From Arthrobacter sp. JZ12 (GTDB lineage Bacteria > Actinomycetota > Actinomycetes > Actinomycetales > Micrococcaceae), in NCBI RefSeq assembly GCF_035189165.1, contig NZ_CP045246.1, positions 806,001 to 870,000 on the forward strand: DNA of 64,000 bases, read 5' to 3'. The notes under the pieces are model-generated. The model had not been told where the DNA came from. It saw nothing but the letters and a program-made list of their open reading frames with translations, and made no database searches. Within the stretch, counting starts at the first letter, position 1. Every line of letters begins with the position of its first letter. Positions 52,582 to 62,229 of this stretch are shown here, in pieces. The position numbers and the translations under genes were made by a program.

Positions 52582-53727
52582 GTGACTGAACCAATAACTT
52601 CCCTCGCCACGGACCTGACCTTCGACATCCGTTCACTGCCGAAAGTTTCCCTGCACGATCACCTGGACGGCGGACTGCGTCCGGCCACGATCATCGAGCT
52701 GGCGGAAGAGATCGGCCACCAGCTCCCGTCCACCGACCCGGTTGCTCTCGGGGAGTGGTTCCGGGATGCAGCTGACTCGGGGTCGCTGGTGCGCTACCTC
52801 GAGACGTTCGATCACACCATCGCTGTCATGCAGACCCGCGAGGGGCTTGCCCGGGTTGCACGTGAGTTCGTCGAGGATCTCGCAGACGACGGCGTGGTCT
52901 ACGGCGAGGTGCGGTGGGCACCTGAGCAGCACCTCACCCGTGGGCTCACCCTCGATGAGGCCGTCGAAGCCGTTCAGGAAGGACTCGACGCCGGAATCGA
53001 GGCTGTAGCCGCGCGCGGGCACACCATCCAGGTCGGTCAGCTCATCACCGCGATGCGCCATGCCGACCGCGGCATGGAGATCGCCGAACTGGCGGTGCGC
53101 CACCGGGACCGCGGGGCAGTGGGCTTCGACATCGCCGGCGCCGAGGACGGTTTCCCGCCGTCGCGCTTTGCCGATGCGTTCACCTACCTCGCCCAGCAGC
53201 AGTTCCCTGCCACCGTGCATGCCGGTGAGGCAGCGGGCGTCGACAGCATCGTGGACGCCCTGGTCAACGGACGCGCGCAGCGGATCGGCCATGGTGTCCG
53301 CATCGCCGAGGACATCACGGTCGAGTTTGACGACGACGGCGACAACTCGGAGGCCCGCACCGGTATGGTGACGCTGGGCCAGGTTGCAGCCTGGGTGCGA
53401 GACCGCGGTATCCCGCTGGAGGTCTGCCCTTCATCGAACCTCCAGACCGGTGCCATCGAGGCGTTCGGCAAGGACATCGCCAGCCATCCTATTGACCTGC
53501 TGTACCAGCTGGGCTTCAACGTCACGGTCAATACCGACAACCGCCTGATGAGCGGCGTAAGCCTGACTGACGAGTTCGAACTTCTGGTAGAGACCTTCGA
53601 CTACGACCTCGATGACCTGCTCGAACTGACCCTGAACGCCGTCGAGGCAGCCTTCCTGCCCCTGGACAGCCGCACCGCGCTCGCCGAGCTCATTGCGCAG
53701 GGTTACGACACAGCCGGCGGGGCATGA
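52582..53727 (+). CDS. add: Adenosine deaminase
   Basis: 381 aa, GTG start with TAGTCT 6 nt upstream (leaderless type). It deaminates adenosine and deoxyadenosine to inosine forms. Zinc and catalytic residues: H25 and H27 in SLHDHLDGG, H213 and E216 in VHAGEA, H237 in IGHGVR, D319 in NTDNRLMSG. Complete length. It continues the nucleoside-salvage theme of the upstream importer-cdd-deoA operon. The mazG start overlaps its end by 4 nt. Confidence 0.95.
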   Translation: MTEPITSLATDLTFDIRSLPKVSLHDHLDGGLRPATIIELAEEIGHQLPSTDPVALGEWFRDAADSGSLVRYLETFDHTIAVMQTREGLARVAREFVEDLADDGVVYGEVRWAPEQHLTRGLTLDEAVEAVQEGLDAGIEAVAARGHTIQVGQLITAMRHADRGMEIAELAVRHRDRGAVGFDIAGAEDGFPPSRFADAFTYLAQQQFPATVHAGEAAGVDSIVDALVNGRAQRIGHGVRIAEDITVEFDDDGDNSEARTGMVTLGQVAAWVRDRGIPLEVCPSSNLQTGAIEAFGKDIASHPIDLLYQLGFNVTVNTDNRLMSGVSLTDEFELLVETFDYDLDDLLELTLNAVEAAFLPLDSRTALAELIAQGYDTAGGA

Positions 53728-54443
53728 CAGCAGACGCAGGCGCAGCGGCCGGCCACACGGCTGCTGCGGGGGAGTCCCTGGACAGGTTGCTGGAGGTCAT
53801 CCGGCTGCTGCGCGAGCACTGCCCCTGGATGGGAGCACTGACCCACGAGTCCCTCGCCAAATATCTTGTGGAGGAATGCTACGAGCTGCTTGATGCACTG
53901 GAGGGTCCGGCAGATGCTGAGGAACTCCGCTCCGAGCTCGGCGACGTTCTCCTGCAGGTGGTGCTGCATGCGCGGTTGCAGGAGGAACGCGGATCCTTCG
54001 CCATGGTGAACGTTGTCGACGGACTCACCGCCAAGATGATCCGGAGGAATCCGCACGTCTTCACTCCGGAAGGTGCGCTTCGCACCGGTTCTGCAGCTTC
54101 GGTCGAGGAGATTGAAGCCGCCTGGCACCGGCTCAAGAAGGAGGAACAGGGCGGCCACTCAACGCTCTTCGAAAGTATCCCACCCGCCCTCCCTGCCCTG
54201 TCTGCTGCCGCAAAAAGTGTTGCCCGTGTGCAGAGGGAAGCGCCCGACACCCAGTCCCAGGCCCTGCGGGAAACCGCACGGGAACTGCCGATTGCCGCGT
54301 CCGAGGAGCAACTCGGCGACCTGCTGCTCGCCGTCGTCGGTCAGGCTGTCGAAGCCGGTCTGGACCCCGAGCGCGCCCTGCGGGTAGCGGTGCGCCGCTA
54401 TCAGCAGGAGCATCTGCCGAACAAGAGCCGTCACGGACGGTAA
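53724..54443 (+). CDS. mazG: MazG-family nucleoside triphosphate pyrophosphohydrolase
   Basis: 239 aa, ATG in ATGA overlap with add. It hydrolyses non-canonical NTPs to NMP and PPi (house-cleaning). Metal-site motif EECYELLDAL (EExxE) followed by ELGDVLLQVVLHARLQ (ExxD) is intact. The preceding conserved WDREQTH-type segment reads CPWMGALTHESL, losing the usual Asp and Gln. A shorter C-terminal half repeats the pattern (SEEQLGDLLLAVVGQAVEAGLDPERALR). Together with eno, ftsB-like, DUF501 and ppx downstream it keeps the Mycobacterium gene order (Rv1021-Rv1026). Confidence 0.9.
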   Translation: MTADAGAAAGHTAAAGESLDRLLEVIRLLREHCPWMGALTHESLAKYLVEECYELLDALEGPADAEELRSELGDVLLQVVLHARLQEERGSFAMVNVVDGLTAKMIRRNPHVFTPEGALRTGSAASVEEIEAAWHRLKKEEQGGHSTLFESIPPALPALSAAAKSVARVQREAPDTQSQALRETARELPIAASEEQLGDLLLAVVGQAVEAGLDPERALRVAVRRYQQEHLPNKSRHGR

Positions 54444-54536
54444 CCCATCAGGTCCTTTCAACTAGGCTGAGTACCGAATCCCAGCGCACAGCACCAGCTA
54501 GCCGGGTTGCGCACGTCCGAATTGTCCGTTTGATGA

Positions 54537-55850
<1,314 letters not shown>

Positions 55851-55959
55851 TCGCAGGGTATCGGGCGTTACCCTCGTTAAGCAGGCAGCCGCCGGTTTGC
55901 AGAGCTTCTCTCTGCGATGCCCGGTCCTGCAGCACAGCAAAGCTTGAGCGAGGAGTCCG

Positions 55960-56652
55960 ATGTCCACCCGACGCCCCAGCGTTCCGCGCACCCGAGTGCG
56001 CGCGGACGGGCAGAGGCAGCAGACTCAGCCGCTGAAGCGCCCTGGCTCCCAGGGCGCTTCAGCGCATGCCGTACCGAAGTCGGCTTCATCTGCCCAGAAT
56101 CCGCAGGCACAGAACCCCCCGCGTGAATCCAAAGCAGCAGAGCGCAGGAAGCCGACCGGCTCGGAAGCACGCGCAGCCGAGCGATCCCAGCTGGCAGGAT
56201 CAATCCGTACCGCCACGGCCGGTTTCCGTCGCGGTTCCCAACCGGTGATCGTCCCGGCTGAGGCTGCCCAGCCGATTCCCGCGAAGGCGTTCTCGGGCAG
56301 GCTGCTGGCCCTCGCCGTCGTACTTGTCACCATCACGGTGCTGCTGGCACCGTCCATCCGGACCTACCTCAAGCAGCAGGCCGAAACAACAGCCCTCCAG
56401 GAGCGGATCGCAGCCCTGCAGCAGGAGCAGGATGATCTCGAAACGCAGATTGCGCGCTGGGAAGACCCGGCGTACATCAAGCAGCAGGCTCGGGACCGCC
56501 TGTTCCTCGTCATGCCCGGCGAAACCCGCTACCTCGTCAAGGGCGGCACTGCGGTTGAGTCCTCAGAGGAACAGCAGTCTGCTGCAGCTCCCGAGGACCT
56601 TCCCTGGGTGGATGCGCTTTGGGAATCAGTGGAGCGGGCAGCCACCGACTAA
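55960..56652 (+). CDS. FtsB/DivIC-like septum formation initiator
   Basis: 230 aa. A long charged cytoplasmic N-terminus (about 105 residues, low complexity, Arg/Gln/Ser) precedes one transmembrane helix (RLLALAVVLVTITVLLAPSI, about 108-127) and a coiled coil (ETTALQERIAALQQEQDDLETQIARWEDP). The C-terminal QQARDRLFLVMPGETRYLV is the family's signature ending. FtsB-type proteins link FtsQ and FtsL in the divisome. Located between eno and DUF501, as the equivalent gene is in mycobacteria. An unusual perfect 15-bp hairpin sits in codons 24-35. Confidence 0.88.
   Translation: MSTRRPSVPRTRVRADGQRQQTQPLKRPGSQGASAHAVPKSASSAQNPQAQNPPRESKAAERRKPTGSEARAAERSQLAGSIRTATAGFRRGSQPVIVPAEAAQPIPAKAFSGRLLALAVVLVTITVLLAPSIRTYLKQQAETTALQERIAALQQEQDDLETQIARWEDPAYIKQQARDRLFLVMPGETRYLVKGGTAVESSEEQQSAAAPEDLPWVDALWESVERAATD
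56031..56063 (+). repeat. Perfect 15-bp inverted repeat inside the ftsB-like coding sequence
   Basis: GCTGAAGCGCCCTGG (56031-56045) and CCAGGGCGCTTCAGC (56049-56063) are exact complements around a 3-nt CTC loop, 72 bp into the gene. Such a stable stem in a coding region is rare by chance. It is in the low-complexity N-terminal region, where the protein sequence is little constrained. Confidence 0.9.
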
Positions 56653-56694
56653 CCTTGGTCCTCGACACTAGACGAAGGTTCAGGAAGGACCGCA

Positions 56695-57345
56695 GTGACG
56701 GAAGAGAATCCGCTTGCACCCACACCGGCTGATCTGGAGACCCTCAGCAGGCAGCTGGGCCGGCCGGTCCGCGACGTGGTGGAAATCGGTGCGCGCTGCG
56801 TCTGCGGCAACCCGCTCGTGGCGACCACTGCTCCGCGGCTGAGCAACGGCATTCCCTTTCCCACGACGTTCTACCTGACACACCCGGTGATCACATCCGC
56901 GGTATCCCGCCTGGAAGCCGCCGGCATGATGGCCGAGATGACTGAGCGGCTGGAACGGGACCAGGACCTTGCAGCCCGCTATATGCAGGCCCACGAAGCG
57001 TACTTGAAGGTCCGAGCGGAGATCGGTGAACGCAGCGGGATTGGACCGGTACCGGAAATCGACGGCGTCTCGGCAGGCGGAATGCCCTCCCGGGTGAAGT
57101 GCCTGCACGTGCTGGTGGGCCATTCGCTGGCCGCCGGACGGGGAGTGAACCCGCTCGGCGACGAAGCGCTCGATGCCATCGCCGAATGGTGGACGCCCGA
57201 CGAATGCCGGTGTGCCGGTGCCTGGGACACGTCCGGAGATGCTCCCGACCGGGACCTCAGCCGCCACGTCAAGACCCAGGGCCTCAGCCCGGAGGAACTC
57301 GAGAAGAAGCGCGCCGAACGCCGTGCGGGCGAAGGGAAGGCCTGA
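56695..57345 (+). CDS. DUF501 family protein
   Basis: 216 aa, GTG start with AGGAAGG upstream. Family marks: VARCVCGNP-type segment (GARCVCGNPLVATTAPRLSNGIPFPTTFYL split by its glycines), RVKCLHVLVGHSLAAGRGVNPLGDEAL and CRCAGAWD near the C-terminus. It contains about five conserved cysteines (CVCGNP, KCLH, ECRC), suggesting a metal site. No function is established, but the place between the ftsB-like gene and ppx is conserved in Actinobacteria (Rv1025 in M. tuberculosis). Confidence 0.9.
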   Translation: MTEENPLAPTPADLETLSRQLGRPVRDVVEIGARCVCGNPLVATTAPRLSNGIPFPTTFYLTHPVITSAVSRLEAAGMMAEMTERLERDQDLAARYMQAHEAYLKVRAEIGERSGIGPVPEIDGVSAGGMPSRVKCLHVLVGHSLAAGRGVNPLGDEALDAIAEWWTPDECRCAGAWDTSGDAPDRDLSRHVKTQGLSPEELEKKRAERRAGEGKA

Positions 57346-57346
57346 T

Positions 57347-58285
57347 ATGCGCACTGCAGCAATTGATTGCGGAACTAATTCCATCCGACTGCTCATTGCC
57401 GACGTCGACGGCGGTGCCGGCCTGACGGACGTGGTCCGGCTCATGCGCGTGGTGCGTCTGGGGGAGGGGGTTGACGCCACCGGCGAGCTCGGCGAGCAGG
57501 CGCTGAAGCGGACCTTCGACGCCGTCGACGAATATGCCGGGCTCATCCGGGAACACGACGCCGAGAAGGTGCGGTTCGTAGCCACCTCGGCTACCCGTGA
57601 TGCCAGTAACCGCGACATCTTCGTCAGCGGGGTGCGCGAGCGGCTGGGGGTGGAGCCCGAGGTCGTGAGCGGAGACGAAGAGGCAGGACTCTCGTTCTCC
57701 GGTGCTGCCAGCGTGCTGCCTTCCGACGCCGATGACTCCGTGCTGGTGGTCGACCTCGGCGGCGGAAGCACCGAATTCGTGGTGGGCTCCGGGAACAGGG
57801 TCACGGCCGCCCGAAGCATGGACATGGGCTGTGTCCGCTTCACCGAGAGGTTCCTGCGGTCCGATCCTCCCACCGAGGCGGAGGTTGCGGAGGCAGTGGA
57901 GGAGATCAACCGCATGATCGATCAGGCCCACGAGGTTGTGGACCTTGCCTCCGTGACCCGGGTGATCGGTGTCGCCGGCAGCATCACCACCGTGACGGCC
58001 CACGCGCTTGAACTTCCCGAGTACCAGCCGGAGCGCATCCACGGTGCAGATCTTGATATTGCCCAGATCGACGACGCCGCCACTTCCCTGCTGAACCTGA
58101 CCCGCGCCGAACGTGCCGCCCTGCCATACATGCACCCCGGCCGCGTTGACGTCATCGGAGCCGGGGCTCTTATCTGGCGCACGATTCTTCGCCGACTGGT
58201 CGACGCAACGGAAGGACGCGTACGGACCGCGATCGCGAGCGAGCACGATATTCTTGACGGCATTGCCCTGAGCGCCGCCTCCTGA
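57347..58285 (+). CDS. ppx: Ppx/GppA-family exopolyphosphatase
   Basis: 312 aa from the ATG at 57347, 1 bp after the DUF501 stop; the frame open upstream lies inside DUF501. The ASKHA phosphatase fold is seen in AAIDCGTNSIRLLIADV (N-terminal phosphate loop), RFVATSATRDASNRD, SGDEEAGLSFSGA and VVDLGGGSTEFVVGSG. Short version with only the ASKHA domains, as in mycobacterial Ppx proteins (Rv1026 has the same neighbours). It degrades polyphosphate and/or pppGpp; which one is not decidable here. Confidence 0.93.
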   Translation: MRTAAIDCGTNSIRLLIADVDGGAGLTDVVRLMRVVRLGEGVDATGELGEQALKRTFDAVDEYAGLIREHDAEKVRFVATSATRDASNRDIFVSGVRERLGVEPEVVSGDEEAGLSFSGAASVLPSDADDSVLVVDLGGGSTEFVVGSGNRVTAARSMDMGCVRFTERFLRSDPPTEAEVAEAVEEINRMIDQAHEVVDLASVTRVIGVAGSITTVTAHALELPEYQPERIHGADLDIAQIDDAATSLLNLTRAERAALPYMHPGRVDVIGAGALIWRTILRRLVDATEGRVRTAIASEHDILDGIALSAAS

Positions 58286-58295
58286 AGGACCGTTA

Positions 58296-59819
58296 GTGAT
58301 TGTCTCCACCGTGCAGATCAGGGGCCGGGCTTCTGGGCCCGTTTCCGCCGTCGTCGTCCTTGCACTGGCCCTTGCGGCAGTACTCACCGGAACCGCCGGC
58401 CCGGCCCAGGCGCACGGAGGCGAGCTGCGGGACCGCGAGTACTGGCTTGAGGATTACGGAATCACCCGGGCCTGGGAAACCAGTAAGGGAAAGGGCGTCA
58501 CGGTCGCGGTCATCGACAGCGGTGTTGACGGCAGCCACCCCGACCTGGAGGGAGCAGTCACAGGCGGAACCGACGCATCAGGTGCAGGCGCAGGAGACGG
58601 ACAGCGCGGAATCGGAGAAGTGCCCGAGCACGGCACGCTCGTCGCGAGCCTGATAGCCGGTCGTGGCCACGAGCCGGAGGAGCCCGAACCTTCCGCCTCC
58701 GCCTCCGCCTCCGCGTCAGCGTCAGCGAAACCCTCGCCGTCCGCGTCGCCCTCGGGCTCCGCGAAAGCTGAAGAGGAGGCCGAGGTCGAGAAGGAATCCG
58801 CCGTCCGGTCCGCCGGACGTGGCGCGGACGGGGTTGTCGGCGTCGCGCCTGAAGCGGAGCTGCTCGCCGTGTCGGTGTGGATCGGCGGCGAGGCGAGCGG
58901 ACCGAATCCGGCAGGCGTCAGCATTGACGACCAGATTCCCAACGCCGTCCGCTGGGCAGTCGACAACGGCGCCTCCGTGATCAACATGTCGCTCGGAAGT
59001 ACGTCGCCCACCTGGCCCGAAAGCTGGGACGAGGCTTTCCTCTATGCGGAACAGAACGACGTCGTCATGGTCGCCGCGGCAGGCAACCGCGCCGGCGGTT
59101 CGGTGCAGGTGGGCGCCCCCGCCACCATGCCGGGTGTCCTCGCCGTGGGCGGGCTCGACGCCGCGGGCGAGGCGAGCCGTGAGTCTTCCTCCGAAGGCAT
59201 CAGTATCGGTGTTGCCGCGCCCGCGGAGAACCTTGTGGGAGCGCTGCCCGGCGGACTGTACGCAAGCAAGTGGTCCGGAACTTCGGGAGCGGCGCCGCTG
59301 GTTGCGGGCGTGGCTGCCCTCATCCGGTCCAAGTATCCGGACCTGACCGCGCCGCAGGTGATCAACCGCATCATCCTGACTGCCCGCGATGCCGGCATCC
59401 CGGGCAAGGACACGATCTACGGCCACGGCATCCTCGATGCCGAGGCAGCTGTCAACGCCGACCTGGTGGTCCCGGCGGAGCGTCTGCTCGGCGCCGGGGG
59501 AGTGGTCAGCATGGCCCAATACATCGAGACGTACCGGCGAGGCCAGGCGCCTCCGCCGCCTCCGGCTGCTCCGACCGCTCCGGAACGGCCGCTTCCTGAC
59601 ATCCCCGAGCCCACTGTGCCGGAGGCGCAGGAGCGAACATCGTCGTCGTCCTCGCTGCCGGCCGCGATCGTGATCGGATTCGGCATCCTGATCCTGTTCA
59701 TCCTGGTCGCAGGCACTTGGCAGGTGGTGCGTGCATACCGGTCCGGAAAGGCCGGAATGCCCGCCTCGGAGCCGGAAGAGCCGCTTTCGGAGCAGGGCCA
59801 GTCCACGCCCAGCAGGTGA
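58296..59819 (+). CDS. Secreted membrane-anchored S8 (subtilisin/mycosin-like) serine peptidase
   Basis: 507 aa, GTG start. Signal peptide to about A39 (GPAQA). Catalytic triad: D74 in AVIDSGVDGSHPDL, H112 in EHGTLVASLIAG, S330 in SGTSGAAPLVAGVA; oxyanion N264 in AAGNRAG. Between His and the next core strand, residues about 126-178 are a low-complexity insert rich in Ser-Ala, Pro and Glu. A proline-rich stalk (about 412-445) precedes a C-terminal transmembrane helix (about 448-470) and a short cytoplasmic tail. This layout is that of type VII secretion mycosins, but no ESX genes are visible in the window. Substrate unknown. Confidence 0.9.
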   Translation: MIVSTVQIRGRASGPVSAVVVLALALAAVLTGTAGPAQAHGGELRDREYWLEDYGITRAWETSKGKGVTVAVIDSGVDGSHPDLEGAVTGGTDASGAGAGDGQRGIGEVPEHGTLVASLIAGRGHEPEEPEPSASASASASASAKPSPSASPSGSAKAEEEAEVEKESAVRSAGRGADGVVGVAPEAELLAVSVWIGGEASGPNPAGVSIDDQIPNAVRWAVDNGASVINMSLGSTSPTWPESWDEAFLYAEQNDVVMVAAAGNRAGGSVQVGAPATMPGVLAVGGLDAAGEASRESSSEGISIGVAAPAENLVGALPGGLYASKWSGTSGAAPLVAGVAALIRSKYPDLTAPQVINRIILTARDAGIPGKDTIYGHGILDAEAAVNADLVVPAERLLGAGGVVSMAQYIETYRRGQAPPPPPAAPTAPERPLPDIPEPTVPEAQERTSSSSSLPAAIVIGFGILILFILVAGTWQVVRAYRSGKAGMPASEPEEPLSEQGQSTPSR

Positions 59820-59869
59820 TCCGGGCCGTCGCTAGTGAAGATTTTCACAAAGTCCGGTACGCTGGTGCC

Positions 59870-61306
59870 ATGGCTCAAACCTCCAAGTTTTCTGATCGTC
59901 CCCGGATCCTTGTTGTCGGCGGCGGCTACGTTGGTCTCTACGTAGCGCACAAGCTGCAGAAGAAGGTGAAGGCGCACGGCGGGATCGTTACCCTCGTGGA
60001 TCCTTTGCCCTACATGACCTACCAGCCGTTCCTTCCCGAGGTGGCCGGTGGAAACATCGAGGCGCGTCACGCCGTCGTGTCCCACCGCATGCACCTGACC
60101 GACACCGAGCTGATCTCGGGCAAGGTCACCGGTGTGAATCATGCGAGCCGTACGGCCACCGTTGAGCCCGCTGACGGAAGCGAGCCGTTTGAGCTTGGCT
60201 ACCGGGACATCGTCATTGCTGCCGGAGCGATCACCCGCACCTTCCCGATTGAGGGACTGGCCGAAGAGGGCATCGGCCTCAAGACCATCGAGGAAGCCGT
60301 CGCCCTGCGCAACCAGCTCCTCGAGCGCATCGAGACCGGCTCGCTCATGGAGCCCGGGCCCGAGCGTGACCGTGCGCTGACCTTCGTGGTGGTCGGTGGC
60401 GGCTTTGCAGGCATCGAGGCCCTCGCTGAGATGGAGGACCTCGCAAGCGCCGCCGTGAAGAAGAACCCCAAACTGCAGCGCTCCGACGTCCGCTTTGTGC
60501 TGATCGAGGCGATGGGCCGCATCATGCCCGAGGTCACCGAAGAGCAGGCCAAGTGGGTTGTCGAGCACCTGCGTGCACGCGGCGTCCAAGTCAAGCTGAA
60601 CACCTCCCTCGCCAGCGCGAAGGACGGCCGGCTCAAGCTCATCAACATGCCGGACAAGTCCCCGGCGGACGAGTTCGAGACCGACACCCTGGTCTGGACT
60701 GCCGGCGTGCAGGCCAACCCGGTTGTCCGCAACACCGACTTCCCGATCGACGAGCGCGGCCGCGTCCGCGCCAACGCCGAACTCCGGATCACCGGCGACG
60801 ACGGGCCGCTGGACGGCGCCTGGGCTGCCGGTGATGTTTCAGCCGTGCCCGACCTCTCCGGCGGCGGCGTCGGCGGGTTCTGCGTCCCCAACGCCCAGCA
60901 CGCTGTCCGCCAGGCCAAGTTGCTCGCCGACAACATCTACGCCGAGCGTTACGGCGTTGGCCGCGTACGCGAGTACAAGCACAAGAACCTCGGCGCCGTA
61001 GCAGGCTTTGGCCAGTACAAGGGCGTTGCAAACATCATGGGCTTCGGCATGCGCGGCCTTCCGGCCTGGCTGGCCCACCGCGGCTACCACGGCATGGCCA
61101 TGCCGATGTTCGAGCGCAAGTTCCGCGTGGTCGCCAACTGGGTGCTCGGGTTTGTCTTCGGGCGCGACACCACCCAGCTGATGGATCTGCAGACTCCGCG
61201 TCGCCAGTTCCGCGAGGCTGCTGCGCCGCCCAAGAAGAAGGAAGCCGCCCCGTCCCTGGATGCCGGGCGCACCGAAGACACCGAGAAGACCAAGACCACG
61301 GCCTAG
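59870..61306 (+). CDS. ndh: Type II NADH:quinone oxidoreductase (NDH-2)
   Basis: 478 aa from the ATG at 59870 (TACGCT 6 nt upstream, leaderless type); the frame open upstream overlaps the peptidase gene. Single-subunit flavoprotein passing electrons from NADH to menaquinone without proton pumping. FAD-binding ILVVGGGYVGLYVAHKL (about 13-29), MTYQPFLPEVAGG, NADH-binding VVVGGGFAGIEALAEM (about 173-188), and WAAGDVSAVPDL. The C-terminal amphipathic region (NWVLGFVFGRDTTQL) anchors it to the membrane. The Lys/Ala/Glu-rich tail is low complexity. Confidence 0.93.
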   Translation: MAQTSKFSDRPRILVVGGGYVGLYVAHKLQKKVKAHGGIVTLVDPLPYMTYQPFLPEVAGGNIEARHAVVSHRMHLTDTELISGKVTGVNHASRTATVEPADGSEPFELGYRDIVIAAGAITRTFPIEGLAEEGIGLKTIEEAVALRNQLLERIETGSLMEPGPERDRALTFVVVGGGFAGIEALAEMEDLASAAVKKNPKLQRSDVRFVLIEAMGRIMPEVTEEQAKWVVEHLRARGVQVKLNTSLASAKDGRLKLINMPDKSPADEFETDTLVWTAGVQANPVVRNTDFPIDERGRVRANAELRITGDDGPLDGAWAAGDVSAVPDLSGGGVGGFCVPNAQHAVRQAKLLADNIYAERYGVGRVREYKHKNLGAVAGFGQYKGVANIMGFGMRGLPAWLAHRGYHGMAMPMFERKFRVVANWVLGFVFGRDTTQLMDLQTPRRQFREAAAPPKKKEAAPSLDAGRTEDTEKTKTTA

Positions 61307-61329
61307 TCTCCGGCTGACTGAGCCAGCGG

Positions 61330-61361
61330 CGACGGCGGCACCCGGCTGGGTGCCGCCGTCG
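61330..61361 (+). terminator. Intrinsic terminator after ndh
   Basis: CGACGGCGGCACCC (61330-61343) pairs exactly with GGGTGCCGCCGTCG (61348-61361) around GGCT, followed by TCGTTT. Confidence 0.87.
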
Positions 61362-61388
61362 TCGTTTAACCGGCTATAGTTCTCGATC

Positions 61389-61898
61389 GTGAGAATTCGT
61401 CCCGAGATCGCAGCCGACCGCCCGGCAGCGCTGGCCGTCATTGAGGCAGCCTTCGCGCGTCCGCACGGTGGCCGGCCTGTTGAGGCGACACTGCTGGAGC
61501 AGCTGTGGGATAGCACCGCCTTCCTGCCTGAGCTGGCTCTGGTGGCGGAGGACGACGACGGCGTGGTGTGCGGGCACGTCATCACCACGCGTGCGCGGAT
61601 CGGGTCCGCACAGTCCCTGGGGCTGGGGCCGATCGGTGTGCTGCCTGCGCACCAGGGCCGGGGAATCGGCGGTGCACTGGTGGAGGAGTCGGTGAGGCGC
61701 GCGGCCAAGCTGGGGGAGAGCGCCGTCGTGCTGTTGGGAGATCCGTTGTTCTATGGGCGGTTCCGTTTTGCCCGTGCAGATGAGCTGGGCGTGATCCCGC
61801 CCGAACCGCGCTGGCAAGAGCACTTCCTGATTCGGCCGTTAGCCGGGACCGTCCCGACCGGCCCATTCCGGTACGCATCCCCCTTCGAGGCGCTGTGA
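61389..61898 (+). CDS. GNAT-family N-acetyltransferase
   Basis: 169 aa, GTG start with TATAGT 8 nt upstream. It is of the YhbS-like subgroup: RPEIAADRPAALAVIEAAFAR at the N-terminus, LGLGPIGVLPAHQGRGIGGALVEE (acetyl-CoA binding, about residues 77-100), and VVLLGDPLFYGRFRFARADELGV. Acceptor unknown. It overlaps the CHY zinc-finger gene by 4 nt, so both are translated together. Confidence 0.9.
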   Translation: MRIRPEIAADRPAALAVIEAAFARPHGGRPVEATLLEQLWDSTAFLPELALVAEDDDGVVCGHVITTRARIGSAQSLGLGPIGVLPAHQGRGIGGALVEESVRRAAKLGESAVVLLGDPLFYGRFRFARADELGVIPPEPRWQEHFLIRPLAGTVPTGPFRYASPFEAL

Positions 61899-62203
61899 GG
61901 GTCCTCGGGCCAACGGTGGATGACCAGACGCGCTGCGTTCACTACCGGACGGAGCTCGACGTCGTTGCCATCCAGTTCCGATGCTGCGGCGAGTTCTACC
62001 CCTGCCACCTGTGCCACGCGGAAACGGCAGGGCACGAGGCTGTGGTGTGGCCCGTGGCGGAACAGGACGCGCATGCCATCCTGTGCGGAGTCTGCAAGGG
62101 GACCATGTCCATCGAGGAGTACCTGGAAGCCGCTTGCTGCTCCTCCTGCAAGGCGCCCTTCAATCCGGGCTGCCGCCTGCACAAGCACCTGTACTTCGGC
62201 TAG
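61895..62203 (+). CDS. CHY-type zinc finger protein
   Basis: 102 aa, GTG in GTGA overlap with the GNAT stop. It contains the CHY zinc-finger ligand series: CVHYRTELDVVAIQFRCCGEFYPCHLCH, then HEAVVWP, CGVCKGTMSIEEYLEAACCSSCKAPFNPGC and RLHKHLYF. About ten Cys and several His, enough for three zinc ions. Bacterial stand-alone CHY proteins have no settled role; the family is linked to redox or metal stress and protein interaction in eukaryotes. Translational coupling to an acetyltransferase is notable. Confidence 0.9.
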   Translation: MRVLGPTVDDQTRCVHYRTELDVVAIQFRCCGEFYPCHLCHAETAGHEAVVWPVAEQDAHAILCGVCKGTMSIEEYLEAACCSSCKAPFNPGCRLHKHLYFG

Positions 62204-62229
62204 CTTCCGGCCGTTCGACGCCGGCCCGG

